A DNA stretch of 64,000 bases from Pithys albifrons albifrons (lineage: Eukaryota > Chordata > Aves > Passeriformes > Thamnophilidae): the NCBI RefSeq assembly GCF_047495875.1, contig NC_092467.1:33596878-33660877 (forward strand), written 5' to 3'. Of this stretch, positions 32,836 to 44,110 are shown one piece after another. The position numbers and the translations under genes were made by a program. The notes under the pieces are model-generated. The model was not told where the DNA came from and ran no database searches. It was given only the letters and a program-made list of their open reading frames with translations. Within the stretch, counting starts at the first letter, position 1. Every line of letters begins with the position of its first letter.

Positions 32836-34499
32836 ACATCCCAGGGGCTCCAGGATTTCAATTCCCAGGGCCTGAGGCTCCCTGGGGAATGGGGCAGCAC
32901 ATTCTGCTGAATATTCAGCGGGTTTTGAAGTGCTTGGAATTTGCAGCAAATATTTGCCAGCTGCAAACAAATGTTCCAGAGAGCAATCAAGGGAATTTGG
33001 GGAATCTCTGGGAGGCTCCTGCGCTGCCAGGATCCACCAGCAGGTGACAGCGTGGCTGGGAAACCAAACCCTGAAGAGTTTGTGTTATTTTAAAGACTTG
33101 AGAGACTTGGTTCCCGAGGGAATGGCTCTGTAGAAATCATATTTGCATAATTCGGGCTGGGAGTGTGGCTGGAGCACTTTGATCTCGTTTTCATGAAGTA
33201 ACTCAGAGGAGTAAGAGGCTCCAAACCCTGAACGCAGACATGTCAGGAAAATTAAGGAAAAAGTGATGTCTTAGTTCCAACTTCCCCAAGGCAGCTCCAA
33301 GTGCAGAAATATGGACTTATTTAGCCAATTAGGAAGGGGAATTTTATCCATCCTGTGGTCCTGGTAATTACTGAGGACTTGCCCAGAGCTCAGGCTCTCA
33401 TTGCCCCCCTAAATTCCAGGATATGAATGAGGGGAAAAGTGACTTTCCTCAGCAATGAACCTCCTCCCACATGGATGAAGAACTTGCCTGTGGAAGTCCT
33501 GCTGCCTCTCTGACACTCGGATTTAAAACTCAGAGGAAGAAAACGGCCAAAAATGGGAATTCTCCTCTTTCCCACAGTCCCACAAGTTGCTGAAATCCAA
33601 CCCTTGGATCAGAGTTGATTTAGAGAAGAACCAACACTTTCCAGAAGGATTAAACTGTTCTCCCTGTGCTCTTGGCACAATTAACCCACCTCAAACTGCT
33701 CCAGCCCCACTCGGAGCATCCCCTCACCTGACTCTGTGTCTGTGCTCATTTTCTGCAAGAATAATTTCTGTGTGCCAAGAATGAGGTGACTTAAGAGCTC
33801 TTAAATAAAAATACAACACTCTTCACAAGGGAACTGATAAAAGCTCCTTTTTAAGAAGAGAACCCACCTCAAGCAGGTGTGCCATTATTAGCTCTGCCAT
33901 TAATTGTGCCATTTTTAGAATTTACATCTTTTTCCAGCTATCTCAGACACATTTGAAATAAAATATTCAAATACATTCAGTGTCTATAAAAGGGTGAATT
34001 CAGCTGTGGACCAGATTTCCATTTTCCTAATGCTTTTTGGCACTTGCTGCTGTCCAGTCACATTAATCTGTAAAAATGTTTCTACATTTATCAGCCCCAA
34101 GTCTGTGCCAAACCAAATGTGAGTTCGTAATTCTGAATAAACAAATCCTACACACAAACTCTCCCAAGAACTAATAACACATAATAGAAAGTTTATCCAT
34201 TTTAAATGCTCATTATCAAAACACTGTGCCCAAAACGTGATAGATCAGGAAAAAGGAGCTTTGAAGGTAAATTCTTGACAAGACTAATGGCTTGTGTTTT
34301 CCTCCTGTGCTGCACACGAGTTTGACAGAGAGGAGTCGAGGACATTTCAGACACATTATGCATTTTGACACTAAGTAACTAGCAATTAGCTGAAGTGCAT
34401 AATTGCATCTTAATGCAGCTCAGGAGAAAATAACAGGAAGGGCTGGGGAAGAGGGTGCTGGAGCTGGGGCTGGGTGGGGGTGGAACCACCAGAGCCCAC
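32836..34499. other. AT-rich single-copy intron sequence
   Basis: About 1.6 kb with no repeat. From 33120 to 34430 it is notably AT-rich, with patches such as CCATTATTAGCTCTGCCATT and AGCAATTAGCTGAAGTGCAT. One of the longest repeat-free AT-rich islands of the window, and a candidate conserved element cluster. Confidence 0.5.
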
Positions 34500-35232
34500 C
34501 AGGAGCCTCTTCTGCAGGGGCGGGGGACTCCACTCTGCCCTGGGAGCCCCTCCCAGTGCCTGAGCCACTGTCAGGGAAGAGATTCCCCTGGGATGCTCTC
34601 CCAGTGCCTGAGCACAATTCAGGGAAGAGATTCCCTTGGGATCCCCTCCCAGTGCCTAAGCCACGGTCAGGGAAGAGATTCCCCTGGGATCCCCTCCCAG
34701 TGCCTGAGCCACTGTCAGGGAAGAGATTCCCTTGGGATCCAGCCTGAGCCACTGTCAGGGAAGAGATTCCCTTGGGATCCAGCCTGAGCCACTGTCAGGG
34801 AAGAGATTCCCTTGGGATCCCCTCCCAGTGCCTGAGCCACTGTCAGGGAAGAGATTCCCCTGGGATCCCCTCCCAGTGCCTGAGCCACTGTCAGGGAAGA
34901 GATTCCCTTGGGATCCCCTCCCAGTGCCTGAGCCACTGTCAGGGAAGAGATTCCCCTGGGATCCCCTCCCAGTGCCTGAGCCACTGTCAGGGAAGAGATT
35001 CCCCTGGGATCCCCTCCCAGTGCCTGAGCCACTGTCAGGGAAGAGATTCCCCTGGGATCCCCTTCCAGTGCCTGAGCCACGGTCAGGGAAGAGATTCCCT
35101 TGGGATCCAGCCTGAGCCACTGTCAGGGAAGAGATTCCCCCCTCCCAGTGCCTGAGCACAATTCAGGGAAGAGATTCCCCGGGGATCCAGCCTAAACCTC
35201 CCCTGGTGCAGCCTGAGGCCCTTTCCCTCAGC
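34500..35232 (-). mobile_element. CR1 LINE 3' region carrying an internal 48-bp expansion
   Basis: Left of the array CCACTCTGCCCTGGGAGCCC parallels CR1 antisense text. Right of it CAGCCTAAACCTCCCCTGGT and GCAGCCTGAGGCCCTTTCCC is the next 5' CR1 segment. The unit itself is the intervening CR1 piece, so the array is an in-place amplification. Confidence 0.8.
34541..35190. repeat. 48-bp CR1-derived minisatellite, about 14 copies
   Basis: The unit holds CCTCCCAGTGCCTGAGCC, ACTGTCAGGGAAGAGATTCC and CCTGGGATCC. Some units are 40 bp, lacking the CCTCCCAGTG part. Spacing between AAGAGATT landmarks (34801, 34849) is 48. It corresponds to the same CR1 stretch as the 54-bp array at 14837..15378, but from a different subfamily. 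Confidence 0.93.
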
Positions 35233-35310
35233 CCTATCCAGGACAGGGAGTGGGATGGGATGAACTTTGAGGTCCCTCCCAAGCCAAACCAGGCTGGGAT
35301 TCTGTGAGTC
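35233..35310 (+). mobile_element. CR1 3' terminal fragment in opposite orientation to its neighbour
   Basis: GAACTTTGAGGTCCCTCCCA, then AAGCCAAACCAGGCTGGGAT and TTCTGTGAG is a sense CR1 3' end with part of the terminal octamer. It abuts the antisense CR1 at 34500..35232, so the two are in inverted arrangement. Confidence 0.75.
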
Positions 35311-35891
35311 CAAGAAATTATATTCTAAACACAGCAGTGCAAGTGTTACTGAGACAGAGCCATGGAATAAAACAGCTTATAAAGTTGTTGTGTCTTTGGG
35401 AAATAAAAAATTCAGTGGGAAAGTAAGAAAACAGGAAACATTCTCAGTGTGCAAATCCACCCCCAATGGAGTTGGTCCCACACTCAGTGGGACCTGTGGA
35501 ACATCCCCAGCTGGGCTTTGTGGGCACTGAGAGCCAAAATCTGTGAGAACCAACCCTTTGCAAACCCCACAAGGTTGGCATTAGCATGAGAAAAGCTCTG
35601 CCCTTCAGACTGGCAGTGATGCAAACACGTGCCAGCATCTCGCCTCTAATTTCGGGCATAATTATTCCGTGTTAGGGGAGATGCTAATTTGAATGTCCAT
35701 TTCGAGCACTGATCAGATTGATGCCACTGCTGGAATTCAATTATCTTCTTAGGCTTTCAGCAACCCAAGGCAATGCTGTGTCTGACGTGGCACCAGCATT
35801 TGTTTGGATGCCAAGACCGTCAGAGGCGACAATAAAATGAATCTTCTTTTAAAAAGCATTGCCTTAGAGCAGCTCTGTTGGCTCCATCTGT
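35311..35891. other. Single-copy intron sequence
   Basis: Nothing recognisable. The next array begins inside what looks like unique sequence. Confidence 0.5.
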
Positions 35892-36413
35892 TTTCCCAGG
35901 GACAGGAGAATGGTGCTCTCCTCACCCTCAGTGTCCCATTCCCAGACACCTTTCTCAGGGATATGAGAATGGTGCTCTCCTCACCCTCAGTGTCCCATCC
36001 CCAGACACCTTTCCCAGGGACAGGAGAATGGTGCTCTCCTCACCCTCAGTGTTCCATCCCCAGACACCTTTCCCAGGGACAGGAGAATGGTGCTCTCCTC
36101 ACCCTCAGTGTCCCATCCCCAGACACCTTTCCCAGGGACAGGAGAATGGTGCTGTCCTCAAGTGTTCCATCCCCAGACACCTTTCCCAGGGATATGAGAA
36201 TGGTGCTCTCCTCACCCTCAGTGTCCCATCCCCAGACACCTTTCCCAGGGACAGGAGAATGGTGCTCTCCCCAAGTGTCCCATCCTAAGACACCTTTCCC
36301 AGGGACAGGAGAATGGTGCTCTCCTCACCCTCAGTGTCCCATCCCCAGACACCTTTCCCAGGGATATGAGACTGGTGCTCTCCTCACCCTCAGTGTCCCA
36401 TCCCAGGATGTCA
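35892..36413. repeat. 59-bp minisatellite, about 9 copies
   Basis: The unit contains CCCAGGGACAGGAGAATGGT, GCTCTCCTCACCCTCAGTGT and CCCATCCCCAGACACCTTT. Two shortened units lack CTCACCCTC (near 36155 and 36272). A GGATATGAGA subtype recurs at about every third or fourth unit. Confidence 0.95.
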
Positions 36414-38221
36414 CCCACCATGCCCATGGCCTTGGCTCTGCCCAAACTGGGCAGAGCCACCACTGGCCTCAGCAGTGCCCAGACTGGTGCCCTCACAGCC
36501 AGATGTGGGGTGGGGTGGGAGGTTTGACCCACCACGAGAGACATTGAGGTGAATCAGGTTTAATCCCCACCTGTCAACACAGAAACTCAGCCCAGCCCAG
36601 TCCAAAGGAACCAGTGGGAGAGGAAAGGCCAAGGGAAGGTCCTGCTCTGGGGACAGGAGTGCAGAGCAGGTCCAGCCCTGAGTGGGAATGGGGTCCCTGC
36701 CCCACATGGAATCCTGGGGGGCACGAGGAACCCACTGGAGAGGCTCCTGTGGGGCTGACAGGGAAGGGGCACAGCTCGGCCCCAGATGGGAAATCCATCT
36801 TCCTTCTCCCTCCAGAACAGGGACACAACCTCCTGAGCCTGAGTGTGCCTCTGGTGGCACATCAGAGCAGTGAAGCCCCAAACCCTGTGCCCCCCATGCC
36901 AGTCCAGTGAGAACCTCCATGGCACTGACCATGCCCTGCTCCGGCACTTTGGAGCTCCAACTCCACACAACTGGCAATCCCAAAGGGTGTTGGGGGCATT
37001 CATTGCTCTCTGGAGTTCATACACCTTTGATTTTCCAAGCACATCAACCAGCCTTTCCATCCTGCCATAAATGACCAGTTGGGAGCACATTTGCCCATGC
37101 ACAAAGATTTTATACACCCCTTGGACAAACTAAAGACCTGGGATGGTTTCCTTGTTCCTTTGAACCTGAACTTCTGAATGAAGCCCAGAATATTTTTATC
37201 TGGCATTGGTTCCTCAGTATTTAAATTTACCTGTAACTTCTGGGCTCTGTTTCTGTTGCCAGCATAAGACTTGCACTTCCTTCCTTCCTTTTCCAGTTAA
37301 TTTTGCACCCAAGGAGTTCTGGTTGCTGCTCAGATTTGCCCTGGTGGGAGGCTCTGAGTTGGCCACTGGCAACCCCACCAGATGCTGAAATGTTCTAACT
37401 CTCATTTCAGTGGTAATTGTGCCCCAAACTCACAGCTTGCCCCTCACACATCACTTGTTAAGAACACACTAATAATGCAGCCAGTGGGGGTGAGGCCCTG
37501 AGCAGCTGCAGAGCCTCCCAGACAGGGCAGAGCTCCCTGGGAAGCTCAAAGACAGCCCAGAAAAAAAGCAGATTTTAAAAATAATCCTCTAAATAATGAT
37601 TTGCTTGGCAAACCCACGCCCCTCCCATTGCCATGAGCCCACTGACAGGGTCCCCACTGCCCTTGGGAGGGGGCAGAAGTGCTGCCCTCCAGGAAGGGAC
37701 CCCTCTGGTTGGTCACTGACACCTCTGCAAGCAGGAACTGGGGGATGAGGAGCAAAGAGCAATGTTGAGATGAGGTTTTTTGTGCCTTTTTGGGATTGCT
37801 TGAAGAGGCAGCTGCTGCTTGTTGTTGAGATACAAACTACAGTAACATTTTTAATTGTAAAAGTGATAAAGACAATGAATTATAAATGCTTTTAAAGGAC
37901 TCTATTAATGAATGTGCTGCATGATACAAAATTTAATTAGAATTTTAAGCCTTTAAGGATAAAGTGAATTAACTAAAAGGCTTTATAATGAACTACTGTA
38001 ACATATGAGCTGGAACTGAAATAGATGTTGAAGGTATTTGGGACAGTTCCTGTGTGGGAGAACAGCCATACATGAGACTGGCTTGTACCTGGGTTTGAAC
38101 ACGGGGAAGGGACAGTTCCTGCCTTCATTTTGTCTGAACATAACCCTTTATTTATGCATCTTTCTAATGCAACCAGAATAACAGAAATTAGGGAGTTATG
38201 CAAACAGTTTGATTGCATTGG
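36414..38221. other. Single-copy intron sequence
   Basis: No gene recognised in 1.8 kb. AT-rich from about 37830 to 38000. Confidence 0.5.
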
Positions 38222-38300
38222 GTAGAGGCAGAGCATGTGCTGAGTTGGAAGGACCCCCAAGGACCACGGAGTGGAACCCCTGCCCTGCACAGGACACCCA
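38222..38300 (-). mobile_element. Short CR1 3' fragment
   Basis: GCTGAGTTGGAAGGACCCCC, AAGGACCACGGAGTGGAACC and CCTGCACAGGACACCCAACA is antisense CR1 of the subfamily that reads AGGATCATCGAGTCCAAC. Homology fades after about 80 bp. Confidence 0.7.
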
Positions 38301-38599
38301 ACAGCCACAGCACATGAAACCAAACTCATCTCCAGGGCTGGGAGTTTGGTCCCTACAGAGCTCAGTGTCCTCCAGCCTCTGCTTCCAGCTCTGCTGGGAA
38401 CTTCTCAGGGAGTGGAGGTGACCCCCAAACCCACCAACTCTGAACAAGGCCCAACACACACAGAGTCCCCTCCTGCTCTGTCCTCACCTCACCCTCCACA
38501 GTTTACAGCCCCTTCCATCAGAGTGTGTCCCTCAGGGAGCCCCAAACACCTTTGGAAGAGCTCACACAACTCATCCACAAATGGCCCACCGGGTTTGCA

Positions 38600-38780
38600 G
38601 AGACTGATGGAATGGTTTGGATTGAGAGGGACCTCAAAGCCCATCTCATTCCCACCCACGGGCAGGGACACCTTCCACGATTCCCAGATTGCTCCAAGCC
38701 TTGCCCAGCCTGGCCTTGGACACTGCCAGGGATGGGGCAGCCACAGCTCCTGGACAGCAGGACACAGCTGGGCACAGCTG
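38600..38780 (-). mobile_element. CR1 LINE 3' fragment, diverged
   Basis: Antisense: GGAATGGTTTGGATTGAGAG, GGACCTCAAAGCCCATCTCA, GCCTTGGACACTGCCAGGGA, then GGGGCAGCCACAGCTCCTGG. More diverged than most copies here, hence older. Confidence 0.83.
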
Positions 38781-40870
38781 GGCACTCAGTGCTCCAGGGC
38801 TCCCTCTCAGGACTGTCACACACCAAGGACAGGGGGGGTTAATTTTGTTTTGTTTCAGGCTAAATATAAAGTCAAAGAACTTTAGATCTTCCAGCTTATG
38901 ATTAATAAATTATATAAATTAAACTAAAATAAACTAAAATAAACTATATAAAGTTTTTTAAGTCAATCCTTGTTTTTTCTTTCAAGTACCCAGAGAAGGA
39001 TGTTGTGATAGCACAGAGTTATGGGATGTATTTGAAGGCACTGCTAAGCTGAGGTGACATCACACTGATAAGACTCTCCTCCCATCCCTGTCTTAATGGA
39101 GATGTCACATTCTCCCCAACCTGACATGAGAATGAGCTGATACAACTTGACCTTCTCACTGGAGGGAAAATATTTCTGAAAGGAGATGACTCTTCAAAGT
39201 ACCCAAACAGAGATCCAGTGTCTGACATTTCAGGACAGATCCAGTTTAAACTAACCCTGGGAGGGTTCAGCCCAGGTTTCCTGTGGCACAGGTGGGTCTT
39301 CAGGTAAAGAGGAATTTCTTTTCTAAAAGGTGTGTTTTACCTGAAAAAAAAACCCCTGACTGGACACACAGTCAGAGCACACCAGAATAGATGATCATTA
39401 ATGGTTCCTTCAAGGCTTAAAATCTATAAATCAGTTCCATGGCAGCAGTTTTGGTTCATTTTGCATTAATGTCTAGTTTGGATCAGGTGTGAACTCCAGA
39501 GGATCTCCTGGAAACCGCCCCTGTCACCTCTGGGTTGCACCAGGACAGGTCATGGGGCATCTCAGCTGCTCCTGAAGAGACTCAGCTGGGCCAGATGGGA
39601 CCCAATGACTTTGGACTCCTGATCTTGGGGGCCTTGTCCAGCCTCAGTGATTCTGTGGTTCCAAGAAGCTCAGGATGGCCTGCAGGGCCCTCCCCAGCCA
39701 GTGGACATGGGCACAAGGGACTGAGCTCAGACACCAAAGCAGCAGCTGGAACACGTGCTGTGGACACCAGATCCTCTGGACAAGCTGCTCAGCTCCTCTC
39801 CCACATGGCCCATGACCTGCTAAGGCACCCAAGGACCTCAGTTAGCCCAGAGAGTCCGAGGGCAGGGCAGGATGGGGAGCGGTGGCACCGGCTCTGAGCA
39901 GCTGGTGAGGGCAGGAGAGCAGCAGGGATGACAAGGAGAACACAGAGAGTGTCTGAAGTGCCCCAGGGAGCTCCTGCAGTAATTACATCACAAGTGCAGC
40001 CTTGGTGTTTGGGTGACCTGTCAGCCATGAAACATTCCTTGAGGAAGACCATGGGATGTGACAGCTCTGGCCAGAGCCACCACGTCCTCCTGCCCAACAC
40101 AACCTTCGGGGATGGCAAAGTGCCAGACACAGGATGATCAGTCTCTGTTAAACACTCTCAGCCTCAGAAAGTGTCTACATGGACCTCCTTCAGAATCTGT
40201 TGTTCCTCCCAAATGATGCTGCACTGCAAAGAAATAAACACTTCATGTGGAGAGCCCTGAGCCAACAGGAGGTGGGAGCCCAGAAATCTCCAGGGAGATT
40301 AGTCCTTAATAGCTTTTAAGTGCAGTTGCTGGAGACTAAAAGCCATTTTAAAAGCCTTCCCCATAGAAGCACTAATGTGAGTGAAGTGAAGCCACAGAAG
40401 GAAAACAACCTGGGCAAGAAAGGAGATTGTCTGAGCCAAAGGGCATTTTGTTCCCAGAGAAAAATAAAGAAGTAGAGAAAATGACAGAACACAGATGTAA
40501 AGCCTTTTAAGCTTCCCAGGGCACCAAGCTGGGAGCTCTGAGGGGAACCAGGGGCACAGCAGAGGCCCCCTGACCTTTCCTTTGAGAGATGGAATCTTCC
40601 AAGGAGGGGTCCCAGCTGTGCAGAGCCACAGCCACAGGTCTCCACCAACAGGTAATTCTGTATTTCCTTCACTAAGAGGGAAGGCAAATGTCCCACACTG
40701 AGATGGTCAAGGCCAGCCTGAGGAGGGACAGTCTGTGGTGGCCACTGAAGGTCATACCATGGGCAGCCCTTGGCTGGTGCCAGCCCTGCAGGAGCTGCTG
40801 CTCAGAGCTGTGTCCTCTGGCTCTGCAGAGCCAGCCATGGTCACCTGAGGCTCTCCTGGCCCTGAGCAAG
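38781..40870. other. Single-copy intron sequence
   Basis: A small TAAACTAAAA-type repeat lies at 38915..38955. A possible CR1 terminal remnant (CTTGTCCAGCCTCAGTGATT, TCTGTGGTTCC) is near 39630-39665. No gene. Confidence 0.5.
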
Positions 40871-41017
40871 CTGAGCTGAGCTGAGATGAGCTGAGCTGAG
40901 CTGACCTAACCTGAGCTGAGCTGAGCTGAGCTGAGCTGAGCTGAGCTGAGCTGACCTAACCTGAGCTGAGCTGAGCTGAGCTGAGCTGAGCTGACCTAAC
41001 CTGAGCTGAGCTGAGCT
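40871..41017. repeat. CTGAG/GAGCT pentamer array, about 150 bp
   Basis: CTGAG units are interrupted at 40901, 40951 and 40991 by CTGACCTAAC, giving a weak 40-50 bp higher-order period. The core is the same GAGCT pentamer seen in vertebrate immunoglobulin switch regions, here by coincidence of simple sequence. Confidence 0.95.
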
Positions 41018-42346
41018 GCTCCACACCCAGGGCAGGCTCTGCTGGTCTCACAAAATCCTTTTGCCTGTATGGAAAATGCTTTTAAACCTTCTCCTGAGGG
41101 GCTGAAATGGCTGCTTTGGTTGGTTTGTCCAAATTCTGCAAGACAGAAGTGTCTGTGCTCCCCCTCCTGCTCCCCCATTCCCACCCAGGCTGTTCTGGGA
41201 TCTGGGCTCAACATAAACACCTGAGGACAATAGAAAGGCAATTCCAAGAGGTTGCAATGGTTTTCTTCTTGGAGATAGCAAAGAGAAATAAGGGTGTTCT
41301 CAAATGACCAGAACAGCTTTTCTGGTTGTAAAAATACTCATTAAATGGGAGAATGGCAATTCCATGAGCACAGAGGAATGAAAGCTGAAAAGACACCATA
41401 GCCCAGGAAGGTGGGATGGCACTGATGCCCAGGAGGGTGGAGCTGCACAGGCACCCAGAGCTGACTCTCACCCAGAGCACCAGGGCTGCTGCTCATCCTG
41501 CCCTGGCAGAATTTTCAGGCACTGACATCTGAAAATGTCCCTTTTAAATCCATGGGATTTTTGAAAATTGTGTCCTTCCCTTCTGGGTGTTTCTGCTCCT
41601 CTTCCAGTCCTGGGGCAAACCCACCCATTTTAGGCCACTTCAGTCTCTGAAGAGCAGGTTCTGCCCATCCCTCTGCCAAAGCCACTCTCCTGCCTTCCTC
41701 TGCCCTTGGTGCTCAAGGCTTGCAGATGGTGCTGCAACATCCCCAAGCTCAGCACAGCTCCACACACCTCCTGAGGGTGCTGAGAAATGAGCTCTGGACC
41801 CCCCCAGGGACAATGGAAAGGCCATTTTGGGAACAACCTCTGGAAATGATGCTCTGCCTCCACCATGGAGCAAACAGCTCTTGGAGTGACCCTGGGCTGC
41901 CAGAGGGCTCTGGGGTTTGTTAGTGGGTTTCTGTTGGGTTTGCACAAGGCAAACAAGATGAGATCCAGGCAGTAGCCAAAGCTCCTGGCAAATAATTTCT
42001 CCCTGCTGCAAAGGAAGCTCCTCCTCTTACAGCACGAGAACAAAACCATGGTTACAGAACTTGCCTTGTGTGTTAAACAGGACAACCCTGCAACATTATC
42101 ATCTCTAATCTTATCAGGATCAAACCGGAGCAAAGGATCAAAGCAGGGATTAGGAAGGGAAGGAAATCCCATCCCTCTGCAGGTACAGGGGGAAAGGTCT
42201 TGTTATTGATTAGGATGTAGAATGGGGTTTACTTCACTAATTATGTTCTATTATGTGAGCCTTAACAACCACAATGTCCCCGTGAAAGTGCAGATTTCAA
42301 AACAAACACTTGGAAATGACCTGCCCACTGTCACCTGCTCTGCAGC
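41018..42346. other. Single-copy intron sequence
   Basis: Nothing recognisable. No mobile element or gene. Confidence 0.5.
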
Positions 42347-42618
42347 TGCATGAGGGGAGAGGATGGCAGGGGAGGATGGCGGGGAGGGATGGGGAGGAGG
42401 GATGGGAAGGAGGGATGGGGCAGGGAAGGATGGCAGGGAAGGATGGGAGGAGAGGATGGCAAGGAGGGATGGGAAGGAGGGAGGGAAGGAAGGATGGGAA
42501 GGAGGGATGGCAAGGAAGGATGGGAAGGAGGGATGGAAAGGAGGGATGGCAAGGAAGGATCGCAAGGAGGGATGGGAAGGAGGGATGAGAAGGAAGGATG
42601 GGAAGGAAGGATGGGAAG
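42347..42618. repeat. Purine-rich GGATGGGAAGGA repeat, about 270 bp
   Basis: Units of 9-14 bp such as GGATGGGAAGGAGG and GGATGGCAAGGAAGG in irregular order. Polypurine on plus, pyrimidine in the NEGR1 transcript, like the larger tract near the exon. Confidence 0.94.
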
Positions 42619-43375
42619 CACTACTGCCTTTCCTCTTTCAAACTCTGTATATCAGGTTTCTCTGAGAGGAAAAGAACTATGAAAAAATGGAAAATAAAAC
42701 CGGGGGGAAAAGGAAACCCAGGCAGGTTTTGGCAGTGGTGCCACCTCAGAAGTGACAGTCTCCAGCCATCAGCACTCAGCATGGGCTGCATCTCCTGAGA
42801 CGAGCTGGGTGACCAGATGAACAGTCCAAGCTTTAACCAAAGGGCAGCTGGAGCATGAACAGGTGAGTCCAAGATTTCAGCTGTGCCCCCTCCCTGAGCT
42901 CCACAGGCTGCACCTGTAGAACTCTGTCCCATCTGACTGCAAACACACCTCCCCTCCACCTCAGCCTCTGATCTTTCCCTGCTCAGCCACGTGCTGCTGC
43001 TTCCTGGGAACAGTAACCAGAGACTGGCACTATTTACAGGCAGCTCTAACAAACGTTTTAGTTACAGTTGTCGAGTCAGGGACTCACTGCCCTCCAGAGT
43101 CACTCACCTGTGGCTGTGCTGTGAGACTCAGACACACTCCAGCTCAGGAGAGAATTAAAACTGGGATAAAGGGGATAAAACCTCATCCCCCCAGGAGCTC
43201 CTGGGCGCAGCTTGGGCTGCTGCTCCAAGGGCCAGGAGGAGGAGGGCAGGGGGAGCCCTTGCACCCAGGGACAGAACTGTCCCCTTCCACCTCACTTCCC
43301 ATTCCAGTCAAGGCAGAACAGGAACCCAAAAGATCTCCATTTTAAGTGGAACATGTAAAGATGTAACAGATCATA
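42619..43375. other. Single-copy intron sequence
   Basis: Nothing recognisable. Confidence 0.5.
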
Positions 43376-43556
43376 AAGTCACAGAATCATCAAAGTTGGC
43401 AGATTTCCCTGGGATCCCCTCCCAGTGCCTGGGGACACCTCCCACTGTCCCAGGCTGCTCCAAGCCCTGTCCAGCCTGGCCTGGGACACTCCCAGGGCTG
43501 GGGCAGCCACAGCTGCTCTGGGCACCTGTGCCAGGGCCTGCCCACCCTCCCAGGGC
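43376..43556 (-). mobile_element. CR1 LINE 3' fragment with a foreign patch
   Basis: Starts at ACAGAATCATCAAAGTTGGC (terminal octamer side), and continues normally from GGACACCTCCCACTGTCCC to CACCCTCCCAGGGCAGAAC. The segment 43404..43436 replaces the usual text and instead matches the unit junction of the 34541..35190 array. Confidence 0.85.
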
Positions 43557-43734
43557 AGAACAGCCAAGGCTGTGCTGAGATGAGGACAAGTCCCAGCAGT
43601 GCCCAGCTGGGGGAGAGGCAGAGCAGCCCCACAGAAAATCCACAGGGCAGAAAAGCACAAAATGCCAAACAGGTATTTGTTGTTGCTCAAAATGCAAGAA
43701 CAAAGGGTTGTCAGAAAATAATTAGAGAGTAGGT

Positions 43735-44110
43735 GCAAAAGAAAGGAAAAAAAAAGTAATTTTTCACATAGTGCATAATTAAAGTGTGAAACTCATTACC
43801 ACAGGATGCTGTGGGAGCCAGACACATAAATGGATTTGAAAAGCAATTAGACAAATTAATGGAAGAAAAGTCCATCAAAGCCTATTAAACACAAAGACAT
43901 GGATAGGACTATTGACACAACCCTCAGCATCAGCCACCAAAATATCTGCCCCTGGCAAGGCCATTGGTTCCATAAACATCCCCCAGGACAGGGACTTGCA
44001 CCAGTTCTGAGGCACAGACTCATGTCCAGCTTTGGCTCTTGGAAAGCACAGGAGGAAAGTGCCATCAGGTCTTTGGGGTTACAAAAAATACAGATGCAAA
44101 ATCAAGCCCA
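43735..44110 (+). mobile_element. Ancient L3/CR1-like LINE remnant
   Basis: GTGTGAAACTCATTACCACA, GGATGCTGTGGGAGCC, ATTAGACAAATTAATGGAAG and AAAGTCCATCAAAGCCTATT follow the 3' end of an old CR1/L3-type LINE widespread in reptiles and birds. Compared with my memory of that consensus it is clearly diverged, as expected of an insertion predating birds. Its right limit is uncertain. Confidence 0.7.

Noticed and set aside
31125..33047. A 640-codon plus-strand frame with an ESIRTHQNP-type repeat
   Set aside because: It is the decamer array plus flanks, on the strand opposite to the host gene, with no splice or promoter context.
40871..41017. A true immunoglobulin switch region
   Set aside because: Only about 150 bp, inside a neural adhesion gene, with no constant-region exons nearby.
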